Source: JBJHBY01 sp050485745
GTDB lineage: Bacteria; Pseudomonadota; Gammaproteobacteria; Pseudomonadales; CAMLJR01
NCBI GenBank assembly: GCA_050485745.1
Contig: JBJHBY010000038.1
Location: 1-18,872, forward strand
DNA length: 18,872 bases
Direction of reading: 5' to 3'
Under the pieces are notes generated by a model. It did not search any database. It was not told where the DNA came from and saw nothing but the letters and a program-made list of their open reading frames with translations. Shown piece by piece: positions 1-7,552 of this stretch. Position 1 is the first letter of the stretch. The number at the start of each line of letters is the position of its first letter. The position numbers were made by a program, and so were the translations under genes.

Positions 1-17
1 CTGCAGGAGAGTGGTAC

Positions 18-224
18 ATGCCAGAGATCAAGCGCCCGGTGCAGACCATCGAGGTGAACTACGTCTGCGACAAATGCAATCACGGCATGATGCAGAAAGT
101 CGGCGAGATGGACCGGCAGACCGGGGAACACCCGCACCGCTGCATGATCTGCGGGCACGAGCACACATTCAAATGGATCAGCTACCCGCGTATCGACTAT
201 GTCGGGGTGGGTGAGAAGCTCTGA
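18..224 (+). CDS. Small zinc-ribbon protein
   Basis: This 68-aa protein has two CxxC pairs, CDKC at residues 17-20 and CMIC at 42-45, spaced as in a one-zinc ribbon. His residues follow the second pair (GHEH). AGGAG lies at bases 5-9, a good distance before this ATG; an overlapping ORF in another frame starting at 11 lacks this support. The gene is complete and stands next to the window edge, so its upstream partner is unseen. It converges on the SDR gene. Zinc binding is inferred from the cysteines; the cellular role is unknown. I do not recognise a named family. Confidence 0.8.
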   Translation: MPEIKRPVQTIEVNYVCDKCNHGMMQKVGEMDRQTGEHPHRCMICGHEHTFKWISYPRIDYVGVGEKL

Positions 225-242
225 TTCGCTGAACCGGAGGGA

Positions 243-282
243 CTGCCCCACAGGCGCCGCGAAGGCAGCGCCAGCGGGGCAG
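243..282. terminator. Possible bidirectional terminator between convergent genes
   Basis: CTGCCCC (243-249) pairs with GGGGCAG (276-282), with further GC-rich pairing inside (GGCGC and GCGCC). It lies between the end of the zinc-ribbon gene and the end of the convergent SDR gene. There is no clear T-run on either side, so Rho-independent function is only moderately likely. Confidence 0.4.
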
Positions 283-288
283 GGTGGC

Positions 289-1062
289 TCAGGATGTCGG
301 CAGCATCGGCATGCGCATGCCGCAATTCCAGCCACCTTCCACGAGAAACTCCGAACCGGTGGAGTAACTGGCATCGTCCGAGGCCAGGAACAGGTTCATC
401 TTCGCCACTTCCTCCGCCAGGCCGATGCGTGGCAGCGCCTGGAATTGGTAGTTGGCATTGTCCTGCTCACTGGGCACGGTACCGGCCGAGGCGCCGTGCA
501 TCGCCGTCCAGATGCCGCCCGGATGCACCGAGTTGACGCGGATGTTGTACGGCCCCAACTCGATGGCCGCGTTCTTGGTCATGCCCCGCACGGCCCACTT
601 TGACGCACCGTAGGCCACCAGGCTGTTCTTGGCCTGCATGCCGTCGATTGACGACACATTGACGATGGCACCCTTGCCGGCGCGCTTCATCGGCTCGATC
701 ACCGACTGCATGCCGAGGAAGGTACCCAACTGGTTCACCTGGATGACCTTCATGTAGTCCTCTACGGTGGTGTCCGCGATGGACTTGGCCAGCAGGATGG
801 CGGCATTGTTGACCAGCACGTTGAGCGGACCGAAGGCCTCCGCCGCAGCTACGGCCTGCTGCCAGTGCTCGGGGTTGGAGACATCCATATGCACGTAACG
901 GGCATTGGCGCCGATACTCTCTGCCACCGCCTTGCCGGCGTCGTCGAGCACGTCCCCCAGCACCACCTTGGCGCCCTCGGCCGCGAACAGCCGTGCCGTG
1001 GCCTCGCCCATGCCGCGCGCGGCCCCGGTAATGATCGCGACCTTGCCATCCAGTCGTCCCAT
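289..1062 (-). CDS. SDR family NAD(P)-dependent oxidoreductase
   Basis: A classical short-chain dehydrogenase of 257 aa, the usual length. The Rossmann glycine motif TGAARGMG is at residues 12-19, NNAA at 85-88, Asn110, Ser138 and the YGASK motif with Tyr151 and Lys155: a complete Asn-Ser-Tyr-Lys tetrad. Asp37 at the end of the second strand suggests a preference for NAD(H). The start is the ATG at 1062, with GGAGG a few bases upstream; a longer reading from 1080 has no comparable site. Sequence style is close to the 3-alpha/20-beta-hydroxysteroid and cyclic-alcohol dehydrogenase group, but the substrate cannot be read from the sequence. It diverges from a SnoaL-like gene, a common pairing in steroid and terpenoid catabolism loci. 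Confidence 0.9.
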   Translation of the reverse strand: MGRLDGKVAIITGAARGMGEATARLFAAEGAKVVLGDVLDDAGKAVAESIGANARYVHMDVSNPEHWQQAVAAAEAFGPLNVLVNNAAILLAKSIADTTVEDYMKVIQVNQLGTFLGMQSVIEPMKRAGKGAIVNVSSIDGMQAKNSLVAYGASKWAVRGMTKNAAIELGPYNIRVNSVHPGGIWTAMHGASAGTVPSEQDNANYQFQALPRIGLAEEVAKMNLFLASDDASYSTGSEFLVEGGWNCGMRMPMLPTS

Positions 1063-1239
1063 GGTATTCCTCCGTTGCAAATGTATGGATTGTCGGGTGG
1101 TGCATCCTGGCCGGTCTGCCTGGACAGACCGCGGGCTGTTGCCCGCCCCTTGTTATGGTTGACCCGTTTTTCCGAGCCTGAAAAACTGCCTGCTATTAAT
1201 CTGGCAGTCAAACAGGTCGTCCTGATCTATTTGACTGTC

Positions 1240-1289
1240 GCCCTTGAAATACTCGCGCAATTGCGTGAAATTGCTGGTCTTTCAAGGGC
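1240..1289. promoter_or_regulatory. Inverted repeat in the SDR/SnoaL divergent intergenic region
   Basis: GCCCTTGAAA (1240-1249) and TTTCAAGGGC (1280-1289) are perfect 10-bp inverted arms. Between them is a 10-bp palindrome CGCAATTGCG (1256-1265). The whole lies in the 336-bp gap between two divergent genes, where a shared regulator would bind. It could also fold as a hairpin. No regulator gene is adjacent. The rest of the gap (1063-1398) holds GC-rich hairpins, CCGGGC/GCCCGG and GCGGCAC/GTGCCGC at about 1307-1332, and no further gene. Confidence 0.4.
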
Positions 1290-1398
1290 TCGCGACCGGG
1301 CTTCGCCCGGCGGCGGCACCTCCATGTGCCGCATTAACCCGGGAATGTTCATCGCTGGGCTAATATACGACCAAACAGCTGCCACGGACATCATCCAT

Positions 1399-1842
1399 AT
1401 GCACGATACGCTGCAAGCCCTGCTCGACCGCCAGGCTATCCAGGACACCCTGGTGCGCTATGCCCATGCCCTGGACAGCTTCAACAATGATCTGCTCGAC
1501 CAGGTCTTCACCGCCGATGCGGATCTTGATTACAGCGCGGCCGGTGGCATCCGCGGCAACCGCGCCGAACTGCGCGCCTGGCTGGAGCAGGCGATGAGCC
1601 GCTTCGACAGCTGGCAGCACCTGCTCAGCAACTTCGTTATCTGCCAGGACGGCGACCGCGCCAGCGCAGTGACCCGCTGCTACAACCCCCTGCAGGGGCG
1701 TCGCGCGGATGGCTCGACCTACGTCTACCACGCCGGTGCGTGCTACTACGACGAGCTGACCCGCACCGCCGAGGGCTGGCGCATCCACAAGCGTCGCCTT
1801 GGCATGGACTGGGCCGACGCCAGCCAGGCGCCCGAGGCCTGA
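1399..1842 (+). CDS. SnoaL-like/NTF2-like domain protein
   Basis: A 147-aa protein of the SnoaL-like (NTF2 cone fold) superfamily. The N-terminal helix (LLDRQAIQDTLVRYAHALDS) and the DADLDYSAAGG strand region are typical. Family members act as isomerases, dehydratases, aromatic-ring hydroxylating small subunits or unknown enzymes, so the reaction is not assigned. The frame is open far upstream, but homology begins near the ATG at 1399. An in-frame ATG at 1345 would add 18 residues, and neither has a strong ribosome binding site. The gene diverges from the SDR gene and may share its pathway (inference). It ends about 90 bp before the tRNA promoter. Confidence 0.8.
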   Translation: MHDTLQALLDRQAIQDTLVRYAHALDSFNNDLLDQVFTADADLDYSAAGGIRGNRAELRAWLEQAMSRFDSWQHLLSNFVICQDGDRASAVTRCYNPLQGRRADGSTYVYHAGACYYDELTRTAEGWRIHKRRLGMDWADASQAPEA

Positions 1843-1933
1843 GCCCGGAGGCTCCAGCCCCATCCTCACCGGCTGCCGGGAGCGCGCGGCTCCGGGCTCA
1901 TTGCCTGTGTCCGGACTGGCCCCGCTGGGGCTC

Positions 1934-1962
1934 TTGGAAAATTCCGCGTTTTAGGGTCAAAT
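1934..1962 (+). promoter_or_regulatory. Candidate sigma70 promoter of tRNA-Thr
   Basis: TTGGAA (1934-1939) and TCAAAT (1957-1962) are separated by exactly 17 bp. Each matches the consensus at four of six positions. A GC-rich discriminator (GCGCCCC) follows, as is usual for stringently controlled stable-RNA promoters. The start point would fall only a few bases before the mature tRNA. Confidence 0.55.
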
Positions 1963-1972
1963 AGCGCCCCGT

Positions 1973-2048
<76 letters not shown>

Positions 2049-2056
2049 TAAAAAAC

Positions 2057-2089
2057 AAGGGGTTACGAGAGAATCGTAACCCCTTTTTA
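2057..2089. terminator. Strong bidirectional Rho-independent terminator
   Basis: A perfect 12-bp stem, AAGGGGTTACGA (2057-2068) with TCGTAACCCCTT (2074-2085), and a 5-nt loop. On the plus strand it runs into TTTTTATTTT, and on the minus strand into TTGTTTTTTA. It can therefore end tRNA-Thr transcription on one side and the element's leftward operon on the other. It lies inside the element, so it replaced the native tRNA terminator. Confidence 0.9.
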
Positions 2090-2104
2090 TTTTCCGGCGC
2101 TCAG

Positions 2105-2131
2105 CCTGCAACCGTTCTGCAACCGTTTCTC
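2105..2131 (+). repeat. Left arm-type repeat (candidate integrase site)
   Basis: 27 bp holding two direct TGCAACCGTT units separated by one C, identical to 11612-11638 and in the same orientation. It begins 57 bp from the attL core and immediately follows the tape measure stop codon. Position and pairing fit arm-type binding sites of a P4-family integrase. Confidence 0.75.
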
Positions 2132-2136
2132 GAGCG

Positions 2137-4272
2137 CTACCGCTGGACCAGGCTGCGCTGGAGCGCGAAGGTGCCGCGCATCGCGCGATGGGCGCTGCTG
2201 CCAGGCCGGGCGATCTGCTTACCCATGGCCTCATCGATGATCAGCTCGATCGATTTCCCGCCGTTGCCATCCCGGCGCTCACGCTGGCTGATCTGGGCGC
2301 CGCTGTTGTTCACGATGTTGATCTGAACATTGCCGCCCAGGGCATGGTTGGGCACGATCCGGCCGGGGACGTGCGGCACGAAGATCTCCGGCCCTCGCTC
2401 GCCCACGGGGTAGTGAGAGCCGGGATGGACCGCGCCGCCGGCGGCCCGGCCGCCACCGGCAAAGGTTGAGCCCATGGCGGACAGAAAAGGGTTGGAGGAT
2501 CCAGCCAGGCCGCCGAACATCTGCATGAGCATCTGTTCCGCCAGCAGCTGGGCCACCATGCGCTTCAGGGTGTCGGTGAAGCTATCCAGCATGCCCGATA
2601 GCCCGTCCTCGAACGGGTTGAACAGGAACTCCGCGAAGGCGTCCTGCATGTTGCGGGCCGCCTGCACGGCAAACTCGCTCATGGTCTCGGTGTCGTCCCG
2701 GGCCCTCTCCATGGATTCGGCCCAGCGCTCGGCTAGGCCTGCGGAAATCTCGGCCGCCTCCTCCTGCGACATGATGCCGGCCTCCACCGCCGCCTGCAGG
2801 GTTGCGTATTTGCCCTGGAGGTCCTCGAGGGCCCGGGCTTCAGCTTCCAGCGCCTCCCGGCGCAGCCCCTCGACACTGGTGGCCATCCGTGCCAGTTCGC
2901 GCTCGGTCTCGATCTGCTGCTGGTAGGCCTCGATCACATCATAGGCAGCCGCGGCGGCCGCCAGCTGTTCTACTGTCGCACCTTGCTGGGTCAGCGTCCA
3001 GGCAGTGGTCTCCCGGGAAGTCATGGCGATGGTGGCTGCCTGGCGCTGCAGGGTCTCGATCTGACGTTCGATCTGCTTGGTGAAATCCTCAGCCGCTGTG
3101 GCGGTCTCCCCGGTGCTCCCTCCACGATCTCGCTGACCGGCGGCCGCCCGCCTTTCGCGCTCACCCTGATCGGTCTTTGCCCAGAACTGGTTTATGAGAT
3201 CACCACCGCGCAACAGCTCTTCGTTGATGTCGTCCAGTATGCCGGTGAGGTCATCCTTTGAAGTTTCCGCGCTCTTCACCAGGCGCCCAATAGCCCAGGC
3301 GGGAGATATCGCCCACTCCCACCACTTGACCGAGGCCTTCTCGGAGATCTCGCCCAGGTTCTCGATAACGGAGCCAGAGGCGCGGGCCACAGTCCGCAGG
3401 CCAATGAACCCGGAGGCCAGCCCCCTGACGGTGAAATCAAGCGCAGAGAAGGACTCCTCCAGGCCATCAACCTCGAGGGCTTGCGTCTTGAGAACATCAG
3501 TGACATCAGCGAGTGCCGGCATTACATCGTGCAGCATCTGATTGGCCCAAACGGCGAAGGTGCCACGCAGAATAACCAGGTTGTCGTTGAATTCCTGGGT
3601 GGCGACGATGGACTCCGTGCTCATGACCCGGCCAGTGCGGTGCGCGATCTCGCCCATTTCCCGGAGGCCATCGGACCCGTCGCGCAGCATGCGCACCATC
3701 ACCCGGCCGCTTTGCCCGAACGCGGCCTGGGCGATCCGGGCGGCCTCGTTGGCGTCGGCCGCGTTCTGGATCGCGTCGGCGATGTCCTTGAAGGCCTCCT
3801 CCGTGCTGCCCAGGCGAATGCCCAATTCCTGGGCCACCTGCGCCAGCTGGCCGGTGCCCTCGCGGGCCTGGCCGATTCGCTCGGTGAGCCGGCCCAGGTT
3901 GTTATCGAGGGCAGCGCTTTCAACGCCTGACAGCTGTGCCGCCAGTCGGTACTCCTGAATCCGGTCGGTGGACAGTCCCAGCTGGAGCTCCAGCTTGCCG
4001 AGCTCATCGGCGGTGGAGGTGATTTCCGAAGCCCAGCGGCTGAGCTGGCGAACGGACAGAGCCACGCCCAGTGCGCCCAGGATGCCCTGCACACTGAGCA
4101 GGCTGCGACCCCATCGCTGAAACGCGGAGTCGTTGTCCTGGGCCCCTTTGCGTGTACCGTCGAGACTGCGGCGCAGCTTCTGCAGCTCACGGTCTGTGAG
4201 CGTCATGGCCTGCACGGCACCATCGGAGCTGCCCTGGATGCGGACGCCGAAGGTCACCTCTCGTCTGGACAT
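2137..4272 (-). CDS. Lambda-type phage tail tape measure protein
   Basis: A 711-aa protein that would set siphovirus tail length and later take part in DNA entry. The N-terminal part is helical with a hydrophobic stretch near residues 60-75. The middle holds Ala/Glu/Gln-rich coiled-coil segments (about 390-530). The C-terminus has the glycine-rich FAGGGRAAGGAVHPGSHYP segment and GERGPEIFVPHVPGRIVPN, a hallmark of lambda-type tape measure proteins. The start ATG at 4272 has GGAGGG about 8 bases upstream. The ORF is intact but shorter than many tape measures. It is the last gene of the element, and no tail tube, chaperone or tail tip genes surround it, which is odd for a gene that normally works only inside a tail module. 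It could work with a helper phage tail, or be a remnant. Confidence 0.88.
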   Translation of the reverse strand: MSRREVTFGVRIQGSSDGAVQAMTLTDRELQKLRRSLDGTRKGAQDNDSAFQRWGRSLLSVQGILGALGVALSVRQLSRWASEITSTADELGKLELQLGLSTDRIQEYRLAAQLSGVESAALDNNLGRLTERIGQAREGTGQLAQVAQELGIRLGSTEEAFKDIADAIQNAADANEAARIAQAAFGQSGRVMVRMLRDGSDGLREMGEIAHRTGRVMSTESIVATQEFNDNLVILRGTFAVWANQMLHDVMPALADVTDVLKTQALEVDGLEESFSALDFTVRGLASGFIGLRTVARASGSVIENLGEISEKASVKWWEWAISPAWAIGRLVKSAETSKDDLTGILDDINEELLRGGDLINQFWAKTDQGERERRAAAGQRDRGGSTGETATAAEDFTKQIERQIETLQRQAATIAMTSRETTAWTLTQQGATVEQLAAAAAAYDVIEAYQQQIETERELARMATSVEGLRREALEAEARALEDLQGKYATLQAAVEAGIMSQEEAAEISAGLAERWAESMERARDDTETMSEFAVQAARNMQDAFAEFLFNPFEDGLSGMLDSFTDTLKRMVAQLLAEQMLMQMFGGLAGSSNPFLSAMGSTFAGGGRAAGGAVHPGSHYPVGERGPEIFVPHVPGRIVPNHALGGNVQINIVNNSGAQISQRERRDGNGGKSIELIIDEAMGKQIARPGSSAHRAMRGTFALQRSLVQR

Positions 4273-4632
4273 GTTCAGGCCCTCCGGCCAAAGACGTTCA
4301 GGAGCCCGCGCCGCCGGTGATGGCTGGCACTATGGCGCATGCAGGGAGCACGCCCAGCCACCACCTTTGGCCCCTCCGCGGTGGGGGCTATGCCCGCCGC
4401 GGCTCTCTCCCGAGCCTGTGTCCTGGCTTGCCTGCTGCCAGGTATCAAATCACGCTTGTTGAGCCCTGCTTCACTCCATGCATTACGGGGTCTTTTGGGT
4501 TTGCGGCCACTAACACGGTGCGCGAGCAAAGGAAGGACATCCCAGGGCCGCCTCGTAAAGAGCGAAGAATCGAGCGGCTGCGAACCCTCGATGGATTGGG
4601 CCCGGGAAGGACCCATCTCAATAGGCATGCGG
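4273..4632 (-). other. Structured 360-bp stretch with no supported gene
   Basis: No ORF here has convincing coding character. Read on the minus strand (the direction of the operon) it shows consecutive hairpins: a 6-bp stem at 4422-4442, a 5-bp stem at 4401-4416, a GC-rich stem at 4376-4402, and a 12-bp stem pairing 4316-4327 with 4354-4365. The last contains an A/C mismatch on the plus strand that becomes a G-U pair in the minus-strand RNA, favouring an RNA of that strand. No U-run follows. The structures end 44 nt before the tape measure start. A structured leader, an ncRNA or an insertion remnant are all possible. Confidence 0.4.
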
Positions 4633-4842
4633 TCACTCGATTTCCGGTTCACTTTCGTCGAAAGCAGAAACGACTTCGATTGGCACTGCAGGCGGTCGCA
4701 CGAAAAGGCCTGGCCGCCACAGGGTGCTAATGCCCTGGCCGGGGTTGGCGACGATCACCGCCCGATGGTAAAAGACCGCGTGAGAGAAGATTCGCAGCTT
4801 TTCGCCCAGAGTCTCAGGCTTCACGGTGATGTTTGCAGTCAT
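4633..4842 (-). CDS. Small hypothetical protein downstream of capsid gene
   Basis: A 69-aa ORF starting at the ATG at 4842, in the gap after the capsid gene. No convincing Shine-Dalgarno sequence precedes this ATG. The frame stays open upstream and reads sensible residues (VLIEGVDVNDVTTDSPSQ) across the capsid stop, in the -1 frame relative to the capsid gene. So the protein may start earlier with a rare start codon, or be reached by frameshifting. Composition (alternating hydrophobic and charged residues) looks protein-like. I do not recognise a family; a head accessory protein would fit the position but is not shown. Confidence 0.45.
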   Translation of the reverse strand: MTANITVKPETLGEKLRIFSHAVFYHRAVIVANPGQGISTLWRPGLFVRPPAVPIEVVSAFDESEPEIE

Positions 4843-4889
4843 CTGCGATGGGCTGTCGGTGGTGACATCGTTGACATCTACGCCCTCGA

Positions 4890-6767
4890 TCAGAACAGTA
4901 GTGCCGACCCAGAGGCACTGATAAGTTGACCAGGCAGTTCGGTGTTGTAGCCTGAGGTGCGCAACCGAATAATCGACCTGGGATCAAGGTAGGCGCTCGC
5001 GAATACATGCCGACAACGCCAGTCTTGTCTGTCTGTCTCAAATCCCATACGGCTCTCAATAATGGGGTGACCATCGAGAATCGAGAGCTCGCAGGTATCG
5101 ATCACGCTATTGTCTGCTATCAGATAGGCGTTTCCTTCCGGGATCATGGGATCCACAATTAGCTCCAGCCGCGCGAAGGCACTCGCAACGCCGTGGTCGA
5201 AGCCGTGCTGCGTGGCCTTCGCTGCGCGAGCCAGCAATACTTCCGCATCTGTTTCGATATTGGGACTCACAAGCAAGTAGCGTGGCTGAAGGTTCAGCAT
5301 TCCCCAGCCTTGAGGTCCTCCACCACTCGTTGCATATCGCTGGCGCAGCATGATTCGCCCAGCCTTGAGCGCTGTAAGCAAGTCTGCCGGTTCGTCCTGA
5401 GGATCTGCCGGGAAAGTGTTGTGACTGGTTTGGCTGAAAAGATTCGTCCCCCAACCCGGATCAAAGGGGCCCTCAAGATCGTTCTCGTGAAGCTGCAGAT
5501 AGGTTTTCTCGGCTTCAGCGCGCAACGCGGACAATCCGAAAGCCCGAGGTATTGCCGTGAATGCTCCAAGGTCGTCGTTCATCAGTGCTTCAAAACTCAG
5601 GGACATGATGCGCCCATGCTTCTCGACTCGAAACTTCCGTGACATATCCACCGTATACCCATGCGTGTATTCGCCGTGCTCATTGATCGGTGCGAGCCTG
5701 GGGGCCGATCCGAGCAGAATCCGCGTCTGGTCCTTGAAGTCTCGCGCAGTGGTTACTCGAACCCAGCGCCGATGCGTGGATGCGGCTTCTTCGGCGGTCA
5801 TGCCTTCGCGCAAAGACTTGTTCGCCACATTGGAAAGCAGGTCGTAGAATTCAGAAGTGCCGACTGCAGAACGCACCAACTCGGTATCGCCCATACGGTC
5901 AGGATTTGCACCAGCCAGCCGCAGAGTGGTCCGCATAACCTCCTTCAACGACATCCTGGCAACATCATGGGCCGCTGGGTGGGGTTTGGCCACTTCGATT
6001 CCATAGCGGAGCAGCAGGCCATCAACGGCGGCATCGCGGAATTCCGTATGCCTCGCATCTTCGGTCGCCATGGTCGGGTAGTGGTGCATATCCCGGTCCG
6101 CCAGCACATCGAAGGCACGCGCCCGGGCGGCCTCGATGGAGATGCCTTGCTCGATCCAGTCAGCCGCCAGCGTCGACTCCAGGCCGGCGCGATTGGCAAT
6201 CTTGAGGATTTCGGCAGCCCGGCGGCGCTCGGCCACCGGGGTGGTCTGGTCACCGGTTCCGGGTTGGGCTGCCGGAACAGCAGGGGTGGCGGTGTCGGTC
6301 ATGTTGGGCAGGCCTCTGTTGATTCCCGCGGCGATGTCCGCGGGTACCGGTGCCAGTGAGGTTTCGAATGGCATCCAGCGGGTTGCAGTCACGGTGCGGG
6401 TGTCGTCGTCGGTGTCCTGATCGATGATCGAATAACCGATCGAGACGCCCGTGATGATCTCGTCGTCAATGTCGGCCGCCAGCTCCTGGGCGCGGGCACT
6501 TGAACCCAGCCGGAGCTCGCCGCGGAGCTTTCCACGATCGATGCGAAGATTTTCCACCACGCCGATATTCAAACGGCTTCGGTCGTGAACCTCGATGACG
6601 GGCAGCGGTGCACGGCTCAGGTCGATGGCTTCGGGGGTGTGGCGCAGGATTTCCTTGTATCCATCGCGCAGCACAGGCGTTTCAGTTGAAACCACGATAG
6701 GCCACGTTTTCTTTGCGCCTGTACTCTGTGCACGGGTTTCGATCTTCGCATGCAGAACGCGTTGCAT
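4890..6767 (-). CDS. Prohead protease/major capsid protein fusion
   Basis: A 625-aa protein made of two phage head modules. Residues about 1-160 match the caudovirus prohead protease type: His in VIEVHDRSR and Ser in ITGVSIGYSI are the expected catalytic residues. After a Pro/Ala/Thr-rich linker (about 165-190), residues about 190-605 look like an HK97-fold major capsid protein (for example EKTYLQLHENDLEG and RYLLVSPNIETDAEVLL). Natural fusions of these two are known in prophages; the protease would cut itself free during prohead maturation. The start is taken at ATG 6767, preceded by GAGG; a longer reading from 6929 would overlap a hairpin and lacks homology. No portal or terminase gene is next to it, which is unusual. 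Confidence 0.88.
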   Translation of the reverse strand: MQRVLHAKIETRAQSTGAKKTWPIVVSTETPVLRDGYKEILRHTPEAIDLSRAPLPVIEVHDRSRLNIGVVENLRIDRGKLRGELRLGSSARAQELAADIDDEIITGVSIGYSIIDQDTDDDTRTVTATRWMPFETSLAPVPADIAAGINRGLPNMTDTATPAVPAAQPGTGDQTTPVAERRRAAEILKIANRAGLESTLAADWIEQGISIEAARARAFDVLADRDMHHYPTMATEDARHTEFRDAAVDGLLLRYGIEVAKPHPAAHDVARMSLKEVMRTTLRLAGANPDRMGDTELVRSAVGTSEFYDLLSNVANKSLREGMTAEEAASTHRRWVRVTTARDFKDQTRILLGSAPRLAPINEHGEYTHGYTVDMSRKFRVEKHGRIMSLSFEALMNDDLGAFTAIPRAFGLSALRAEAEKTYLQLHENDLEGPFDPGWGTNLFSQTSHNTFPADPQDEPADLLTALKAGRIMLRQRYATSGGGPQGWGMLNLQPRYLLVSPNIETDAEVLLARAAKATQHGFDHGVASAFARLELIVDPMIPEGNAYLIADNSVIDTCELSILDGHPIIESRMGFETDRQDWRCRHVFASAYLDPRSIIRLRTSGYNTELPGQLISASGSALLF

Positions 6768-6810
6768 TTTCGCGCCTCGTGGTTGCCGTGCTGACAAGAT
6801 ACCGGGGGTT

Positions 6811-6846
6811 GGGTAGTGACATTCAAGGGGGTGTTTGTCACTACCC
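6811..6846. promoter_or_regulatory. 11-bp inverted repeat between early and head genes
   Basis: GGGTAGTGACA (6811-6821) pairs perfectly with TGTCACTACCC (6836-6846) around a 14-nt loop. The stop codon of the 114-aa gene lies in one arm, and the capsid gene starts 44 bp further on. No T-run follows on the minus strand, so an operator, an attenuator or an RNA processing site is more likely than a simple terminator. Confidence 0.5.
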
Positions 6847-7185
6847 CAAATCGTACGCCTCGAACATTCGCAGCAAGTGGCGCCATGAGGGCAGACCGTC
6901 CAGGCGAATCGCTTCACGTACCAGGGCAAGCGGTGTGCCTGGTGGGGCAGGGACCTCGTGAGGCACGTGCGCCAGCTGTTTGATCATCTCGACCCGGGCG
7001 TAAACCGTGTCCTGGGGCAGCCGTTCGAATGCGGCGCGCAGAAACCGGGCGCGCAGCTCTCGCCGGCGGGGCGCCAGAGCACGCGCCAGCACATCATCGA
7101 CCCAGGCGGCCAGGTCCGGCGGCAGGTGGCCCGTCTCCTGGGCCACTCGCCAGCGCTGGAGCTGCGTTAACGTATCCGGTCGCAT
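6841..7185 (-). CDS. Hypothetical element protein, 114 aa
   Basis: A 114-aa, Arg- and Leu-rich, mostly helical protein (WVDDVLARALAPRRRELRAR). Its ATG overlaps the stop of the preceding gene as TGATG, so translation is probably coupled. It lies between the replication-like genes and the capsid gene. No motif or family is recognised. Position would suit an accessory head or regulatory factor, which is inference only. Confidence 0.65.
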   Translation of the reverse strand: MRPDTLTQLQRWRVAQETGHLPPDLAAWVDDVLARALAPRRRELRARFLRAAFERLPQDTVYARVEMIKQLAHVPHEVPAPPGTPLALVREAIRLDGLPSWRHLLRMFEAYDLG

Positions 7186-7508
7186 CAGTGAATCCCGGGG
7201 TCTTTGCCGCCGGTGTCATCAGCAACCTTGCGGCGGCACACTGCGCGCCAGCGTTGAGCCGCCAGCGAATTGCCCGGGTCCAGGCCGCGGCCCTTCAGCG
7301 TCACCAGGAAGGCCTCGAAATCCATCGGCCCCCAGCAGCTCCACATGCTGGCGTGGAAGTGGTAGACCGCGGCCACCTGGTTGATCGGGCAGTAGCCGAC
7401 CATCATCGAGCCATTGGCCACACCGATGAAGTATTTTTCAGGCTGCGCCAGGGTAGTGGCCGCCATCAGCGGCAGGGGGGCGAGGTTGTGCGTGGTGTCT
7501 TGTTGCAT
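7185..7508 (-). CDS. Hypothetical element protein, 107 aa
   Basis: A 107-aa protein starting at ATG 7508 with GGAGA seven bases upstream. The centre has a hydrophobic, aromatic-rich stretch (YFIGVANGSMMVGYCPINQV, then HFHASMWSCW). The C-terminal part is basic (QRWRAVCRRKV). It overlaps the next gene by one base and follows the winged-helix replication-like gene by 44 bp. No family is recognised. The two small genes form a translationally coupled pair. Confidence 0.65.
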   Translation of the reverse strand: MQQDTTHNLAPLPLMAATTLAQPEKYFIGVANGSMMVGYCPINQVAAVYHFHASMWSCWGPMDFEAFLVTLKGRGLDPGNSLAAQRWRAVCRRKVADDTGGKDPGIH

Positions 7509-7552
7509 GATTGCGTCTCCAAAGCGAACGGGATGGTTATATAGAAAGGGGG

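Noticed and set aside
865..1398. Long upstream extension of the SnoaL-like reading frame
   Set aside because: It runs antisense to the SDR gene and has no domain similarity; the SnoaL-like domain starts at about 1399.
4275..4652. 125-aa ORF between the small ORF and the tape measure gene
   Set aside because: Basic, low-complexity product with no domain; the stretch is better explained by strong hairpins and overlaps the end of the neighbouring ORF.
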